Notes: a model not told the origin generated them from the letters alone. Shown: positions 42,886-55,075, counted from the first letter of the stretch. The stretch is DNA of 64,000 nt from Forficula auricularia (GCA_024734495.1 JALMQS010000070.1:16368306-16432305), one strand, 5' to 3'. Program-made: numbers and translations.

Positions 42886-44062
42886 TAATCGTAAAGTGAA
42901 TGGACTCCATAACAAAAAATAATGTCAAGAGACGTCCCAACCAATGACATGATAAAACAAACCAAAATGATTATAAATCAGAAAAAAGTGATGTTATTTT
43001 ATCAATTTCATCTATCTGGGGGTTCACAGTAACTTTTTTATTTAAGAAAATAGTATTTTGATTAAGAGTTTTGTAGTTTAAAAGAAATTTTATGAAAAGA
43101 TTCAATTTCTTCTGTCGGGAGCGAATCAACTAGAAATAGCAAAAAGCTTTATTTTTTTTCTCATTACATCTACAATTAAATCTATTGAAATTTCATATCT
43201 GTCTGTTATTTTGATTTATCTTTTATATCAAATAATTATTAAATATTTGGAAATTTTCATGTTAAAGGGTAGTTTATTTAAAGTCCAATTTGAAAAAAAC
43301 ACTAATAACTCCGTTGAAAATTTAAAAAAAATATGAAATTAATAGATATTATAAAACAATTAATTATTAATAATTAGAATCAATTTTGAACGAAATTGAT
43401 GCACTACTTTTTGATAAAATGGTCAAAAACCCCGAAAACTGTCTAAAAAACGATGTTTTTTGAAAGCACGAGATGCTTTTGAAAAAAGTTTAAGAAGTCA
43501 TATGAAACGAAATATTGGCTTGTGACATGGAGGTGAATTTTAAAATGTTTATAAAACGGGCTTTCATAGACGGTTCAGATGGTTTTTGATTCTTTTATAA
43601 TACCTATCAATTTCATATTTTTAAAAATTATTTCAAAATAAGTTATTAACGTTTTTTCAAATTAGGCTTTAAATAAACAACCCTTTAAAATGCAAATATC
43701 CTAATAAAAATGATTTTATATAAAAGATAAAAGTAAATAATACACAGATATGAAATTTCAATAGATTTGAATAAATATTTAATGCGAAAAAATAAAACTT
43801 TTTGGCATTTCTAGTTGATTCGCTCCCAGAGAAAAAAAATTGAATCTTTTCATATAATAAAATTTATTTTATACTACAAAATTCTTAATCAAAATGCTAT
43901 TTTATTATATTAAAAAGATAATATATGAACCTCAAGATAGATTAAATCAATAAAAAAGATGTATTTCTTTCTCATTTATAATTTTTTTGGTCTGTTCAAT
44001 CGAGAGTATATGGCGCACAGACATATTATTTCTTATTGATTCACGTCCATTCACTCTACAAT
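42886..44062. mobile_element. 1.18-kb palindromic (foldback) element
   Basis: From GTAAAGTGAATGGACTCCAT on the left to GTCCATTCACTCTAC on the right, both halves run as mirror images for about 500 bp each (for example GGGAGCGAATCAACTAGAAA at 43118 against CTAGTTGATTCGCTCCCAG at 43812), with moderate divergence. It has no coding frame. It could be a foldback transposon or two inverted insertions of one element. Confidence 0.75.
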
Positions 44063-45020
44063 ATTGAAAGATCTTTCAACGCATAAACTATTGATTTTAT
44101 TTCTACTTTTTAGTGCAAATTTTAAATCAAATTGGTTTTATTATAATTAATATTATTTTTTATTCTATGTATTTAATTAGTAGTGTAGAATTTCCAATTT
44201 ACATGCCTATAGTAATTGTTAGATTGTGATTAACCTCGATCGATTTCCCAATGCTTATTTTCCTTCTATCCATCAGTTTAAAGGCATGACTAACAAGGAC
44301 TGTAAGCCATGAATGTTGACATCCTATTCTAATCGCAATTTGATGGGGAGATCTTGCCTCCGGTCTCTCTCTCTCCTCAGTGGCAAAGCTCCTGCTCTCC
44401 TAGCTATCTATATAATATATTTTCTACTTTATTCTTACTTAGCCAATCAATATTGTCTTGCTAGTTCACTCAAAAAGTTTTGCTTCTATGCTTTGTTTTG
44501 AACTTTTCTTCTTGGAATATATTTTATTTTGTGTTCTTTCTGAATGAATGATGGCTCACTAAAACATTCAAAATATTTACTCATGTTATTTGAATTTCAA
44601 GTAAAGACATGTGAAATATTTCTGAGCTATCGTGATAGTATCAGTATTTTCGATAATGGTCTTCTAGTTTTTGAAAACTATACTGTGTTAATCAGTTAGC
44701 GTGGTCTCAGTTTTAATTTGATTCTTTTTAGATTTCACATAAAAAGCTAATTTTATTAGATTATTGGAGATAATCACGATAAGGGTTACTTCTATTCAAG
44801 ATATTTAGTATTAATAAATTAGTACGAATTCCTTCCCTCTCATCCTGTTATCTAATAACAAATAACTTTTATCCCTGTAAGAATATGTTTGTTATTCATC
44901 CAAGGCGAGCGCTTCTAGACTAGGTTGCTGCTTTTGGTTAATAGATGAGTTTAAAATACTGATAATAGCAGAGATTGATTTTACTTTAAAAGGGTGTCTT
45001 CTACTTAGAGATACGAGTTG
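44063..45020. other. Unassigned stretch
   Basis: A GC-richer patch lies near 44275-44400. The frame at 44313-44501 has no support. No gene seen. Confidence 0.45.
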
Positions 45021-45100
45021 TTATAGATAATTTTTCTTACATGTCAGAAGGATGGTATTTACTTCCTCTATAATTGAACCCAAATGCTCAAATGGTCCTG
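45021..45100 (+). repeat. ATGTCAGAAGG module, fourth copy
   Basis: TTATAGATAATTTTTCTTAC then ATGTCAGAAGGATGG and AATTGAACCCAAATGC, matching the 13.3-kb copies in order and spacing. Confidence 0.55.
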
Positions 45101-46464
45101 CTAGTTTTTGGCACTTGGATTCAATTTTCTTTTAGATCAAACACCTAAAACGCAATGTTGACGATGAAATTGTGATGTTGCTTGGAATGAGTTGATTTCC
45201 AATATTTCAAAAAACTTGTCTATCAATTCCGGTGTAGGGCTTATTTTACGCTGAATCGAATTCTAGCCCTTTGCCAAGATTGAAAGGCTCGAATATGGCT
45301 CATTCAAGAGAAAGATATTCAAGCATTCCGATTTTTTCTAGAAAAATCAACATGACATCTGCTTGATGTAGTAAAATATCTTACTATCTGTCATATTAAA
45401 GTACACACAAAATTATCGAGAAAGGAATTTCTAGATGGCTTAGAATGAATTTTAAACTCTTCATATTCAACATTCGGAGTCCCTATGGGCGAAAAGACAT
45501 CTCCTATAATAATTTCTGAAATAATTACGAAACACTAAAAAAACTTAGCAAAATTAGCAAAATCTCTTTCAATATAGGTACCTTTTTATAAAAGATACAT
45601 TGGTAACAATTTTATTCCATTACTATACAATAAAATAAAGAGAATATGAAAAATATTCAATAGTTTTCATAACAAATTACAATTCACATTTCAAAAAGAA
45701 AATAATAAATAATTCGTTGAGTTTTTAAGATATGATGATAGTTTAGAGAAAGGTTGTCCAACCTTTTGGCTTACGCACTTTGAAGAAAAATAATTATCTC
45801 GGGCCGCAGATAAAATATCCTAATTCTATTTATTGATCTGTGTTAATCAAAAAAGATCATGTATAAGTCATATTAAAGTACAATAATGATATCCACCAAG
45901 ACAAAGAACCAAAAATGTCATAGCAACAATCATCTTTTTGTGAAACACTACTATAATCCGTCAAAAAACTCCTGTGAATAATCTTTAAGTTCTTTTCCTT
46001 CAGAATTTTGTTTTATACTGTCGAAATAAATATACAATTTCGTTTTGATACCTTAATTGATACACAAAATTTGGAACAACACACACTAATAGACATTTTG
46101 ACAATTTAATTATTACCTATCTATTAAAATATAAATTTTTAAATGTTCACTATGGTATTATAGTAGAACATAAAAATAAATTTTAAATAGTAGGTATATT
46201 ATTCAAATTTTATTTATTATTTAAATTGATTAGTAGGACATCTCTAGCTAGGCTTTAAAAAACTTTCCATTATTACTCCAATTTATTTTATACAAGAGGG
46301 CTGATATTTCACAATTATTTAGGAACAGTCTGGGGTTGTAATAATTTTCTCTTTTGATTTATTTTCCGTTGTAAAGAATATATAATATGTAGTTCTGATG
46401 TGTTAATTTATTTTTGAAATCCCTAAACAATACAAAAGATTTAAAAAAATATATTTAAATGTTT
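45101..46464. other. Stretch with hAT-like and Penelope-related scraps
   Basis: AGGTTGTCCAACCTTTTGGC at 45754, followed by CGGGCCGCAG, looks like one hAT terminus without a partner. 45930-45965 matches the TIR of the 7320-7976 element (TTTGTGAAACACTACTATAA). 46030-46165 resembles Rep-A blocks. No gene seen. Confidence 0.4.
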
Positions 46465-46620
46465 ACCTTGTATCTGTACATGAAGGTTTGAACAATTCTC
46501 CACAATGCACTCACTAGTCAACAAAAATGCACAAAACTCGACAACCAAGAAAAGACAACGATTACGCACTTGACCCACTGGCTGCTCGACTCGGAATGAA
46601 ATAAATGCATTTCAAATGCA
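46465..46620 (-). other. Weak candidate first exon with splice donor
   Basis: On the minus strand a GC-richer stretch (GAGTCGAGCAGCCAGTGGGT at about 46592) leads to an ATG reading MYRYK and then AAG followed by GTAAAC at 46468-46463, a good donor. It could be a 5' untranslated region plus a short coding start of a gene running leftward. No downstream exon was found. Confidence 0.22.
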
Positions 46621-47401
46621 AAAAATAGTAAAGCGAAAAGAATCCCGTTACTTGATTAGAGGAAGAAAAATAGGGAGAAAAATAATTCTAGATAAAATAA
46701 AAACGTATTCAAGAGATGCCCAATTGGTTTGAGATTGTTTTTAAAAAACTCGCATGTGCCTCAGGTGATTTTCACTTAACTTTTCCTCCTTAATTAAAAA
46801 TCATCATTTTAGAAATAATAAACTTTTAAATAAATATTTAATAAATAAAATAACAAAAAATCATCTGATTGTAATAAATTCCACCAAAAATTTATAAAAT
46901 CAAATACGGTTCTACAGGTGTTATGACCGCTTATTACTGATTAAAATATACACTACCCAACCAAACAATCGCCTAACAGATATTTAGACAAAATCATAAA
47001 TATCTTTAAAAATATAAATGTTCACTATACGAGGTTTTATTGTAGACCGAAACGCTGTATATTGGCTCAATTTCTTTTTTATCAAAACAGTCTTATCCGT
47101 TTGTGAGATATTTTGAAGATAGGAAGCAAATGAAAAAAAGCTCTAAATCAGGGGTGTCGAACGAACCTTGTTTCAGTTTGTTTATTATTATATGCTACTG
47201 GGCCTTAAGGTAAATAATTGTATTCAAATTACTGAAACATGTACGTGTATCTTTTCATAGGTTTTGCGGGGTTTGATAAATATATCAGTTTTCCATGGTT
47301 GCTGGGTTTTATCTGTATTTAGTTTCCAAAGAAATAATTTCTCACTATAGGACTGGTAAATAGAGTGATCCTTAAAAATTAGGGTATATGAACATAAATT
47401 A
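46621..47401. other. Unassigned stretch with Rep-A scrap
   Basis: 46950-47130 shows Rep-A-like order (CTAACAGATATTTAGACAAA, AATGTTCACTATACGAGG, TGTAGACCGAAACGCTG). No gene seen. Confidence 0.45.
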
Positions 47402-47656
47402 AGTGTTCGAAATAAAAAGAACAACACAGCACTCTCCACCCATGCAGCTGAACATAGTTATTCTTTTGATTACGATAATGCGCGAATATTGGTCAAGATT
47501 GATAACTACTATAAAAGAACCATAGCCGAAATGCTATATATAAAAATAGCAGGTGAAAAGGCTATCAATTTTAAAAGAGATTGTATGTTTTTATCCAATA
47601 TTTATACATCTATCTTGTGTGATATGAGCCAACTCTCTCTTGATCTTAATATATAA
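47402..47656 (+). pseudogene. Penelope-like GIY-YIG endonuclease, C-terminal part
   Basis: Reads SVRNKKNNTALSTHAAEHSY, then DYDNARILVKIDNYYKRTIA and on to CDMSQLSLDLNI with TAA at 47654-47656. It matches residues 60-135 of the 20522-20944 copy with only a few differences. The first half, with the VY...YIG catalytic motif, is missing. The two copies differ by a small indel just before their stops (SQQLFS against SQLSLDLNI). Confidence 0.82.
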
Positions 47657-48199
47657 AAACCTTTTTGGGATTTTTTGATAAGAATTGTATAATTTGATTC
47701 TATGGAAGAAATGCATGTGATTTAAAAAGCAATTATTTTACATGAATTAATGTATACATTGTGTTTTAGCTTCGACTCCGGAGATTACTTCTCCACCATC
47801 GAGTGTCCTTGATCATCTTTTTAGTCCTTGTTTTTAATAAGAGGAAAAAACTAATTAAATAAAAAAACCTCTGTAATTAAATTCTAATTTGAACTTTTGT
47901 TTGTAAATAAATAATGATGAGATTTATGATGACTTCCCATAAGGGTCAAATATTTAATTATAATGTAATATATAGGAAAAAAATTTTATATAAACCCATT
48001 ACTTTCATTCTGAAACTTTTGGGTCCAGGCACGTTATAAATTTACATGAAGCTAAAAAAATTTCTATTTTTGACAAGGCTTGGTTCGATCACATATGTGT
48101 ACCGCATTTTGTATATAACTGTAAGTCTAAAGAACCAACTTGGTCAACTTATAATTTTGTATAAAATATATCAATTAACATCTTTTTATAAAAAATTTT

Positions 48200-48262
48200 T
48201 TTAGCCTAATTGACTGAAGATGGCCAAATAAAATTCAGGCCGAAACGTCTTATTAAAGGTGT
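48200..48262 (+). ncRNA. Hammerhead-ribozyme-like core at Penelope 3' end, copy 2
   Basis: CUGAAGA (48214-48220), perfect self-complementary stem II GGCC/GGCC, GAAA (48242-48245), CGUC. Stem I pairs UGA/UUA next to the core and CCU/AGG beyond an internal loop. Stem II is perfect here and has one mismatch in copy 1. Confidence 0.7.
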
Positions 48263-48315
48263 TTTATTGAACCCAGTGATTCCATCTTTGGCTGATACCT
48301 CCTCCTTCACCTAGT

Positions 48316-49520
48316 ATAGTGATCCTTTTAATATATATTAAATTTAATTATAAATCTTTGATAAAATTATCGTGGAAGATATGATCAATGGTTGATTATT
48401 TTAGAAATATTATATAAATTATAAGAAATATGAATTTGATTATTAAAATAAAATTTTTATGAAACTTTATAATTAAAAGATAGAAAATCAAAATATAATA
48501 GAAATATTAAGATTCAATTATTCATTTCAGATATTTTCGAGGGTGTCAAAGTTAAATTTTTTTGCTTTATATCAATACAAATACATATTAATATATATTA
48601 ATATTTTAGACATATTTATTGTAGACTAGAGTAAAATAATCTGATAGATTTGCGCATATATAGTCTACTAAACATAATTTAATTAAATGGCATTAATTTC
48701 TGAGTGAGTAAAACAGTTGCTTTTGGTATTTGAATTCATTCATTTACCTTCATGTACCTATTGTACGCAATCGAAGTACACTATGTCGGGACAATGAAAA
48801 TCTCTCACTTGACATGCACTAAAATTGTATTTCGCAGTAATGGAATCGTATTTTAGTCCAAAATAATAGCTACTAACAAATATAGTTATTGGTTCTGCGA
48901 ACAATTAATTAATAGCGATTAGAATTACAATGAAGATTAAATTTGATAATCGAATAATATTATAGGTATATATTTTCATAAAAAATGTTTCATTTATATA
49001 TTTCATAATTATTTAACTAAAAAGAAGATCTTAATATAATAATTGGAGGTTACCCAGCCAGTTGATCTTTTGACGTTCAAATCACTTGCATCACGGATTT
49101 AACTGACGTCTTTAATTCACCGGATAAATCCCGATATACCTCCAAAATTCGTCTTAATTTGGAAAAAGTTCTAACATAAACTACGTTCTTTTAGTGAAAA
49201 AAGCCACTGAATCTTAGCTAAAAAGAACAAAAACAAAATTCCTAAGAAAAACCATTACTATGAGGATTACTCTTCTCCACTGTAATTTTTTGGTGGGAAA
49301 TTTTTCATAGGGATAATCATGCATTGCCTTCCCTTGGATTTAGTGATGCGCCTTGCATTTTTGACAAAGAAGGAAATCGTTTTGACGAAGGCGAGATTCG
49401 AAGACATATAAGAATAGGTTGATTTTGAAGTTATTTATTAAGGTTTTTGATAGGTAGCAACTATTGACTTATTTTCAAGATCAATTAATACCCCATAGCC
49501 ATTATAATACTTGATGACTT
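48316..49520. other. Unassigned stretch with a TTTTCGAGGGTGTCAAAG scrap
   Basis: CAGATATTTTCGAGGGTGTC at about 48529 recurs at 57.6 and 57.75 kb. No gene seen. Confidence 0.45.
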
Positions 49521-49767
49521 TTAGGCCCAGTTGTGTGTCGGATGGTAAACTCTTTTTAAACGTTGAAAATGGCTAAAACCTTAAAATTCACCTTAGTGCA
49601 CGGTGGGATGGCCAATCAGATGAAAGTGTCTGTCATCATTTTGGACCAACCAGAAAGTGTCCGTCATCTGATTGGCCATCCCACCGTGAACAAGGTGAAT
49701 TTTAAGGTTTTACCCTTTGTCAACGTTTAAAAAGAGTTTATCAACCGACATACAATCTGGCCCTAAG
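49521..49767. mobile_element. Foldback MITE, about 247 bp
   Basis: Arms of about 105 bp (CCTTAAAATTCACCTT and GGTGGGATGGCCAATCAGAT with complements) separated by about 30 bp. Outer ends TTAGGCCCAG and CTGGCCCTAA. Confidence 0.85.
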
Positions 49768-50478
49768 AGTGATCTATTAGTTTTCTGTCTGTTTCTTAGT
49801 TAACAAAAGTTATATTCTTATTTATTATATAGAAAGATACAGCATTATCATTCGTAGTAAACTTTCATAATGTTTGTATTCAAATCTACAATATTAAAAA
49901 CAGTGGTTGAAGCACATGTTTATCATCAGCCCGTTCAAATCTATTTTTTCTAACTTAAATCAACTGGTTGGTCCAAAAATTATTTCGTCTACTAATTCTT
50001 TTGTCTCATTTGGGGGTATATTTTTGTAAAGAGGCTCGTTCGTTATATCTAAAAACATATTTCCCCCTCTAGAATCAATTCTGATACTCTCGGCAAACTA
50101 ACGACCTGATTATGGTTTCCCTTAAATAATTAAATATATTATGTCTTAAAGAATGCTTAGAGAATGTTTCTTTATGAGATTCTTAAATTATTTTACAACC
50201 TAAAGCTCTTATGGTCATTACTATTTAATTTAATAAAAAATATTGCCATCTTCATGTTAATTAGCCGGCGAAATATAAGAAAGTCTGAAAGGGTGGTGGC
50301 TTCAATCAAAATTTGAAAATTTTATATTTATGTTATTATTATTATTATTTATCATCAATTTTTCGCTTCTGGAATAAGCTAATTATGCTTAAAAAAATTT
50401 ATTCAATAAGCAATTCTACTACAGCCTCAAGTAAACACCAAGAGTATAAATCCTAAACATGGAATACTAATTTATATA
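49768..50478. other. Unassigned AT-rich stretch
   Basis: No gene seen. Confidence 0.5.
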
Positions 50479-50480
50479 TA

Positions 50481-51368
50481 AGGTCAGGTGGGGTAACTGG
50501 GGCCGGGGGCAACTGGGCCAAAGGTCCTGTAACCCCAGAGCTTTTTAATTTTACCGCATGTTTTAGCGCAATTCACTTTTTCATATTGGTGGGAAATTTT
50601 CAGTGTTCCTCAATTAGAGAAATTTCTTTAAGTTTATTTTATACTTAAGTACTTAGTTAAGTTAATTACTTATTTACGTATTTACCTAGTTATGTGCTTA
50701 CTTCTTACCTAGTTGCCTTACCCAGTTCCTTGAAAATATTGAGACTTAATTAAGGCTTTCTTAAGCATAAGGAACTTATTTAACTTTATTTCAATGGGTA
50801 AAATGAAATTATTTTGTTTAGTTGTTTGATTTATGATACTTTTTTGTATTTTCTGTAATAAAAATCGATTTTAAAAATTATACTTGGCGTTTAAACTTAT
50901 CTACCTTAAAAAATTCAATAGAATAAAAAAATAGAGGTCTTGGTGCAACTGGGCCAGCCTAGTCAGGGCCCAATTACCCCGAATCGCTTACATCTTTGAT
51001 TATTTTTAATCCATATACAAATGAGACTAATTCTACCTACGGCCAGGGCCTTGAGGGATAGGGGAACATGTCCAACTGCTCAAAAGATGTTAAAAATTAA
51101 AAAAACAGCAAATAGGCTGGGCTGGTCCAATTACCCCACAACGCGTTTAACTGGGCCAACCGCAAAACTTTACATTCAACTTAAGATAATTCCAAAATTT
51201 TGAATAATCAAAAGTTGAAAGTATCATGATTATTTGAAGAAAATTTCATCTTTCAATTAATATAGTCACGAGATCTATAAATTGTGAGGAAGCTTAGTTA
51301 TAGCCAAAAATATGGAGTACTATCCTTGGGAAAACAAAAGAAGCTGGCCCAGTTACCCCACCTGACCT
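50481..51368. mobile_element. TA-flanked DNA transposon with AGGTCAGGTGGGG ends
   Basis: TA on both sides (50479-50480, 51369-51370). Inverted ends AGGTCAGGTGGGGTAACTGG. Additional GGTAACTGGGCC-like blocks occur inside in both orientations (for example near 50945 and 51155). The TA duplication suggests Tc1/mariner/pogo. The interior has a 60-codon frame (51021-51203) with no transposase motif. 888 bp. Confidence 0.8.
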
Positions 51369-51370
51369 TA

Positions 51371-52308
51371 CATAGTATATAGCATACTATACACTTAAAA
51401 ATAACAAACGACTTTAGAGTCAAAAACAGTCACAGTATCAAAAGAGCACCAAACTATGACATAGCTATCGGTAACAGTTAATTGGAGACCAAACAAACTT
51501 ATTATCTAATAACATATCTTCTATACAGATATGTGAGAAAGTTTAAATTTGTGCTAGAATTAATCCTAGTGTTAATTCGAATAGTTTAAGCCGTTTGACG
51601 TCAATTAAAGTGCAAAACACGATTTTGGGCTCAGCTTATATTCTTTTTCATCATTATTTTGCCAATTGAGCTGAAACAAAGCTATTCCAACCAAATAGAG
51701 ACCAGGGCTTAGTGTTTGGAAACAATTCTGCACAAAGGTTTATACTAATATTAGTTAGGAGAGAATTTTCGAGCTCATTATTTCTCAGCTTGGTAATATC
51801 GGTGATGCGATTAATTTTGAAATGAATGTCTCTCTCATCAGCATTTTCTTCTGGGGAGGAGGGTTCAGAAATTGCATTCCTCAATCGGTATTACATTTCA
51901 CTATCATTTGTAAGAGGAGAAAACTTAAACTCACTCAATGTATTTTTAGTACTACAATAACAAATTTATATACTTACATAAAAAATATTAATCGGTATGA
52001 ATGAGTTTGCTAAAACGAGAGTGTTGAATTATGTCGAAAACTTTTAATTTTGTTATTCCTTAATCGTGTATATAAACAATATTGTTAGGGTTCTGTTTAA
52101 AATAAAGCAGAATCGTATTATAGTGCTGCTACAACATCTGTCTGTCTGACTGTCAGAGCATTGTAGCTTGTAAACTAAATAAGATACAAATTTGAAATTT
52201 ATATGCCAAATGTATGATTAATTATTTTCCAAAAAAATCCAAAATCGTAATCAAATTATAATCGAATATTATTTTGGAAGTGTCGAATATTTGTGAGACC
52301 CAAAATAT
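51371..52308. other. Unassigned AT-rich stretch
   Basis: No gene seen; a GTCTGTCTGACTGTC scrap is near 52138. Confidence 0.5.
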
Positions 52309-52316
52309 ATAAGTAT

Positions 52317-53324
52317 CAATGGCGGTTGGTGACTTTTCAACCAGGGGATGCTGTCCAAAAAAGTATTTTTTGAAATGTTAGTTTAATCTTCGCATTTTTT
52401 TTTGCAAATTTCATCGAATACGACATAATTTTTGTTATTTTTCAAATTTAACATTAGATTTTTTAAAAAATATATTTTCGAACCTTCGGCCCAAACGGAT
52501 ACTGCTTTGGGTGAGTGTGGGTAACAGAATTTTTTTTTGGCTTTTCGGGCTTTCTAGCCATAAGCCAATTTACGATACTAATTATTTTTTATTAAATTTG
52601 TCCTTATCCACCCCTGGGTCAGGTTTTAGCCGAATGCCTCGAGTCGGATTCTAACTCAGGGTCCACTTGGTTAGCAGGCTGACCATGCTAACCCCTAGTC
52701 TACCCGACCCGCGAGACAGAAATTAATTCTTGTGACTTAAACTCCACAGTCCCTGAGATGGAAATCGACCATCTTCCACAATCAACCAGCCTGTCCTATA
52801 AGAAAATCTTAATTTCCTCCTAATTTTATTGCTAAGCTATGACTTGTCTATGCACTCTTAGTAGTTTCCGATCTTACTCGTATATATTGAGAGTTCTTAG
52901 AAATGGATTATTCCAAAAGTTCTCGAATCATCTTTATTTATTCCTATTTTATATTATTACTATTTTAATAGTTCCTCAGCGAGAACAATTTTTATTCGAC
53001 TAAGACTTGACTGAACTTGTCTTTGACACGCTTGAACCGGAAGATATACCAGGCAGGGACTTCAAACCTTCTATCAGCAGCACCCTTTTCAGAAAAATCA
53101 GTCATTTTAATTGCCCCTTGAAATTATGCAACAATTTTATTTCATTTCGAGAACCAATATATTTTTCAAAACAAAAAAATGTTTTTTATTGAAATATTTG
53201 AATTAACGGATAATAATTTGAAAATTTAAAGATCCTCCTAAAATTTTGAAGTCGATATTACTGTACATGTTTGAAATTTTAGGGATGCGCCGCATCCACT
53301 GCATCCATAGACCGCACGCCACTA
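52317..53324 (+). mobile_element. hAT-family (CAGTGGCG) element with perfect 8-bp duplication
   Basis: Ends CAATGGCGGTTGGTGAC and (reversed) TAGTGGCGTGCGGTC, flanked by ATAAGTAT on both sides (52309-52316 and 53325-53332). It is the same family as 8420-10138 and 33620-36414 and opposite in orientation. A SINE (52532-52715) is inserted near its left end. No transposase. Confidence 0.9.
52532..52715 (-). mobile_element. tRNA-derived SINE, family 2, copy 2
   Basis: Minus strand: GGGTCGGGTAGACTAGGGGT head, B-box-like GAGTTAGAATCC, tail block TAGTATCGTAAATTGGCTTA and AAGCCCGAAAAGCC ending in an A run. ACAGAATT (52524-52531) and ACAGAAATT (52716-52724) flank it. The sister hAT copy near 36210 keeps the empty site TCAGAAATTAAATC (minus strand). 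Confidence 0.8.
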
Positions 53325-53332
53325 ATAAGTAT

Positions 53333-55014
53333 ATATGTTTTCTTTTTATCATGGAGTGTGAGGTATCCCTGCAAAGATCTTTTTAGGTATAATTAGTCGT
53401 AGACTAAAAATAATTGTTTCAAATTGACAAACCAAGAGAGAAACAAAGTGGCCATTTTTGGGTGATTTTTTTATCTCTCGACGTTTGAAAATGGCTTAAA
53501 TTAAATTATGAAAAAGTAGGTTACCTACCATGGCAAACGACTGGTACAAGGTTTTCAATCCAAGTACATTCAAGCCTGCAATGTTTTCGACAGCTGTGAC
53601 AAGTGCAGATTTAAAAATATTAACCAAAATATATTACAAAAGAGAATAAAAAAACACAAATGACATTATAGATTATTTATTTTTTGTTTTGATATTGATA
53701 CAAGACAAGAAGAAGTTGCACCCAAAAAGTACAACCTCTCATGCAGCATCTTTTGCTACTGAAGTAATGTGGTCAAACCATAAAAAGGTCAGAACCCAGA
53801 GTGACCCCCAATATTGATAATTTGTCACAAAATTCCAATGAGATAATATACTTAACAGATGACATCATCATCATAAACAATACAGTCTTAAGATTGACGC
53901 AACCCCGCCAAATTCTATTGCATGGCAAATCTTTCACTATTATAAAAGTACCATATCCCTTTTTTGATTATCTGGGGGACTTCCTCTTACTTTTTTTGTT
54001 CCCATTTCGCCCTCTAAAATATTATTTAATAATGACGTGTGCTATATAATCTGAGCTCTTCTCTTCTTCCACAGAGTTCTCTTTTTTCTAATTTTTTCTT
54101 TTGAATATAATCTTTCAGGTTTCACACCAATATATAGCGATACTCCAAACATAAGTCTTCATTAATATATCGCTTATTGAAAGTAAGCATAAGAATTATT
54201 ATTATCAAATAGGAGACACTTGATAGGTCCAAAATATAAATGTTTAAAAGGTTGAGACTAAAAGGACCCCGTATTTAATTATTATTATTTCGAATTAATT
54301 TAACTTTATTTAGAGCCGTTCTAGATTTAATTTATTTTTAGCTTCTTCTGCCCCAGATACCAGAATTCCTATACCTACTTTTCTAGGTTCTTTTGATTTA
54401 TATTTTTATACACAACAAATGTGTTATATTTATCAATTTTTATATTTTCAAATATTAATTGATAATGTTAAAACATTCAGTTTCTAGTTAGACACATTTG
54501 CAATTATTTAGTAGTCAAATACTAATGTCATTTTCTTAGCTTTTTTATAATTAATAGAGGGAGAGTTTAATTAAAAAAGTATTCGAAAGTTAGTTAGTTA
54601 TCTCTGTGTCAGAGCTAGTGGAGTTAATTGAAAGCCGCCGGCTTGGCCTCCATTGGACCCTGCAGAAAACTCGCTAAGGGATTTAGTAATAGAAAAGAAT
54701 TGTGAAGAGGGCCTCTGAAAAACGTCTTAATTTGGTCACAGGCCAAACACCCGCCTCTCTAGATGATGAAGCACAGCTGCACAGCAAAAACTCTATTTAT
54801 CCCTTAAGAAAACCTGTGGCATGGTTAATGAAATACATTCTCCAATTAGTAGATATACCTATATGTGTACCTTAAAAAATGTGTAGTTATAGGCGTTACT
54901 TGTTAAATTAAAAGAGCTCTTTGATCTTGTTTTTTATTAAAAAATATTTTTATTTTTTAAAAGAGGACGAATGAAAATTCAATTGCTTCTTTTCAGTAAT
55001 TTTTTATTAATTCA
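53333..55014. other. Unassigned stretch with a non-LTR scrap and a GC-richer island
   Basis: 53705-53745 (GTTGCACCCAAAAAGTACAA) is a 3'-end scrap of the non-LTR family at 9.4 kb. 54605-54790 is GC-richer single-copy DNA (AAAGCCGCCGGCTTGGCCTC, with an E box CAGCTG) and might be regulatory. No gene seen. Confidence 0.4.
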
Positions 55015-55075
55015 AGTGGTTAATCCAAATATTTCGAGGACACTACGGTATCTCTTCATCAGTGGAAACTGCGGA
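55015..55075 (-). ncRNA. Hammerhead-ribozyme-like core, AUAU variant
   Basis: Minus strand: stem I UCCA, CUGAUGA (55062-55056), a 7-bp stem II (GAGAUAC with GUGU-C-CUC, one bulged C), GAAA (55035-55032), then UAUU and UGGA, which closes a 4-bp stem I. The ACGU box is replaced by AUAU, still self-complementary. Confidence 0.58.

Larger units (their letters stand above)
47402..48315 (+). mobile_element. Penelope-like element fragment 2 (GIY-YIG tail plus 3' region)
   Basis: Plus-strand counterpart of 19430-20990, starting inside the endonuclease domain and continuing through the same 3' region to CTTATTAAAGGTGTTTTATT and GATACCTCCTCCTTC. It lacks the tRNA-like insertion of copy 1 but has an extra block at about 47730-47880. 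Confidence 0.75.
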
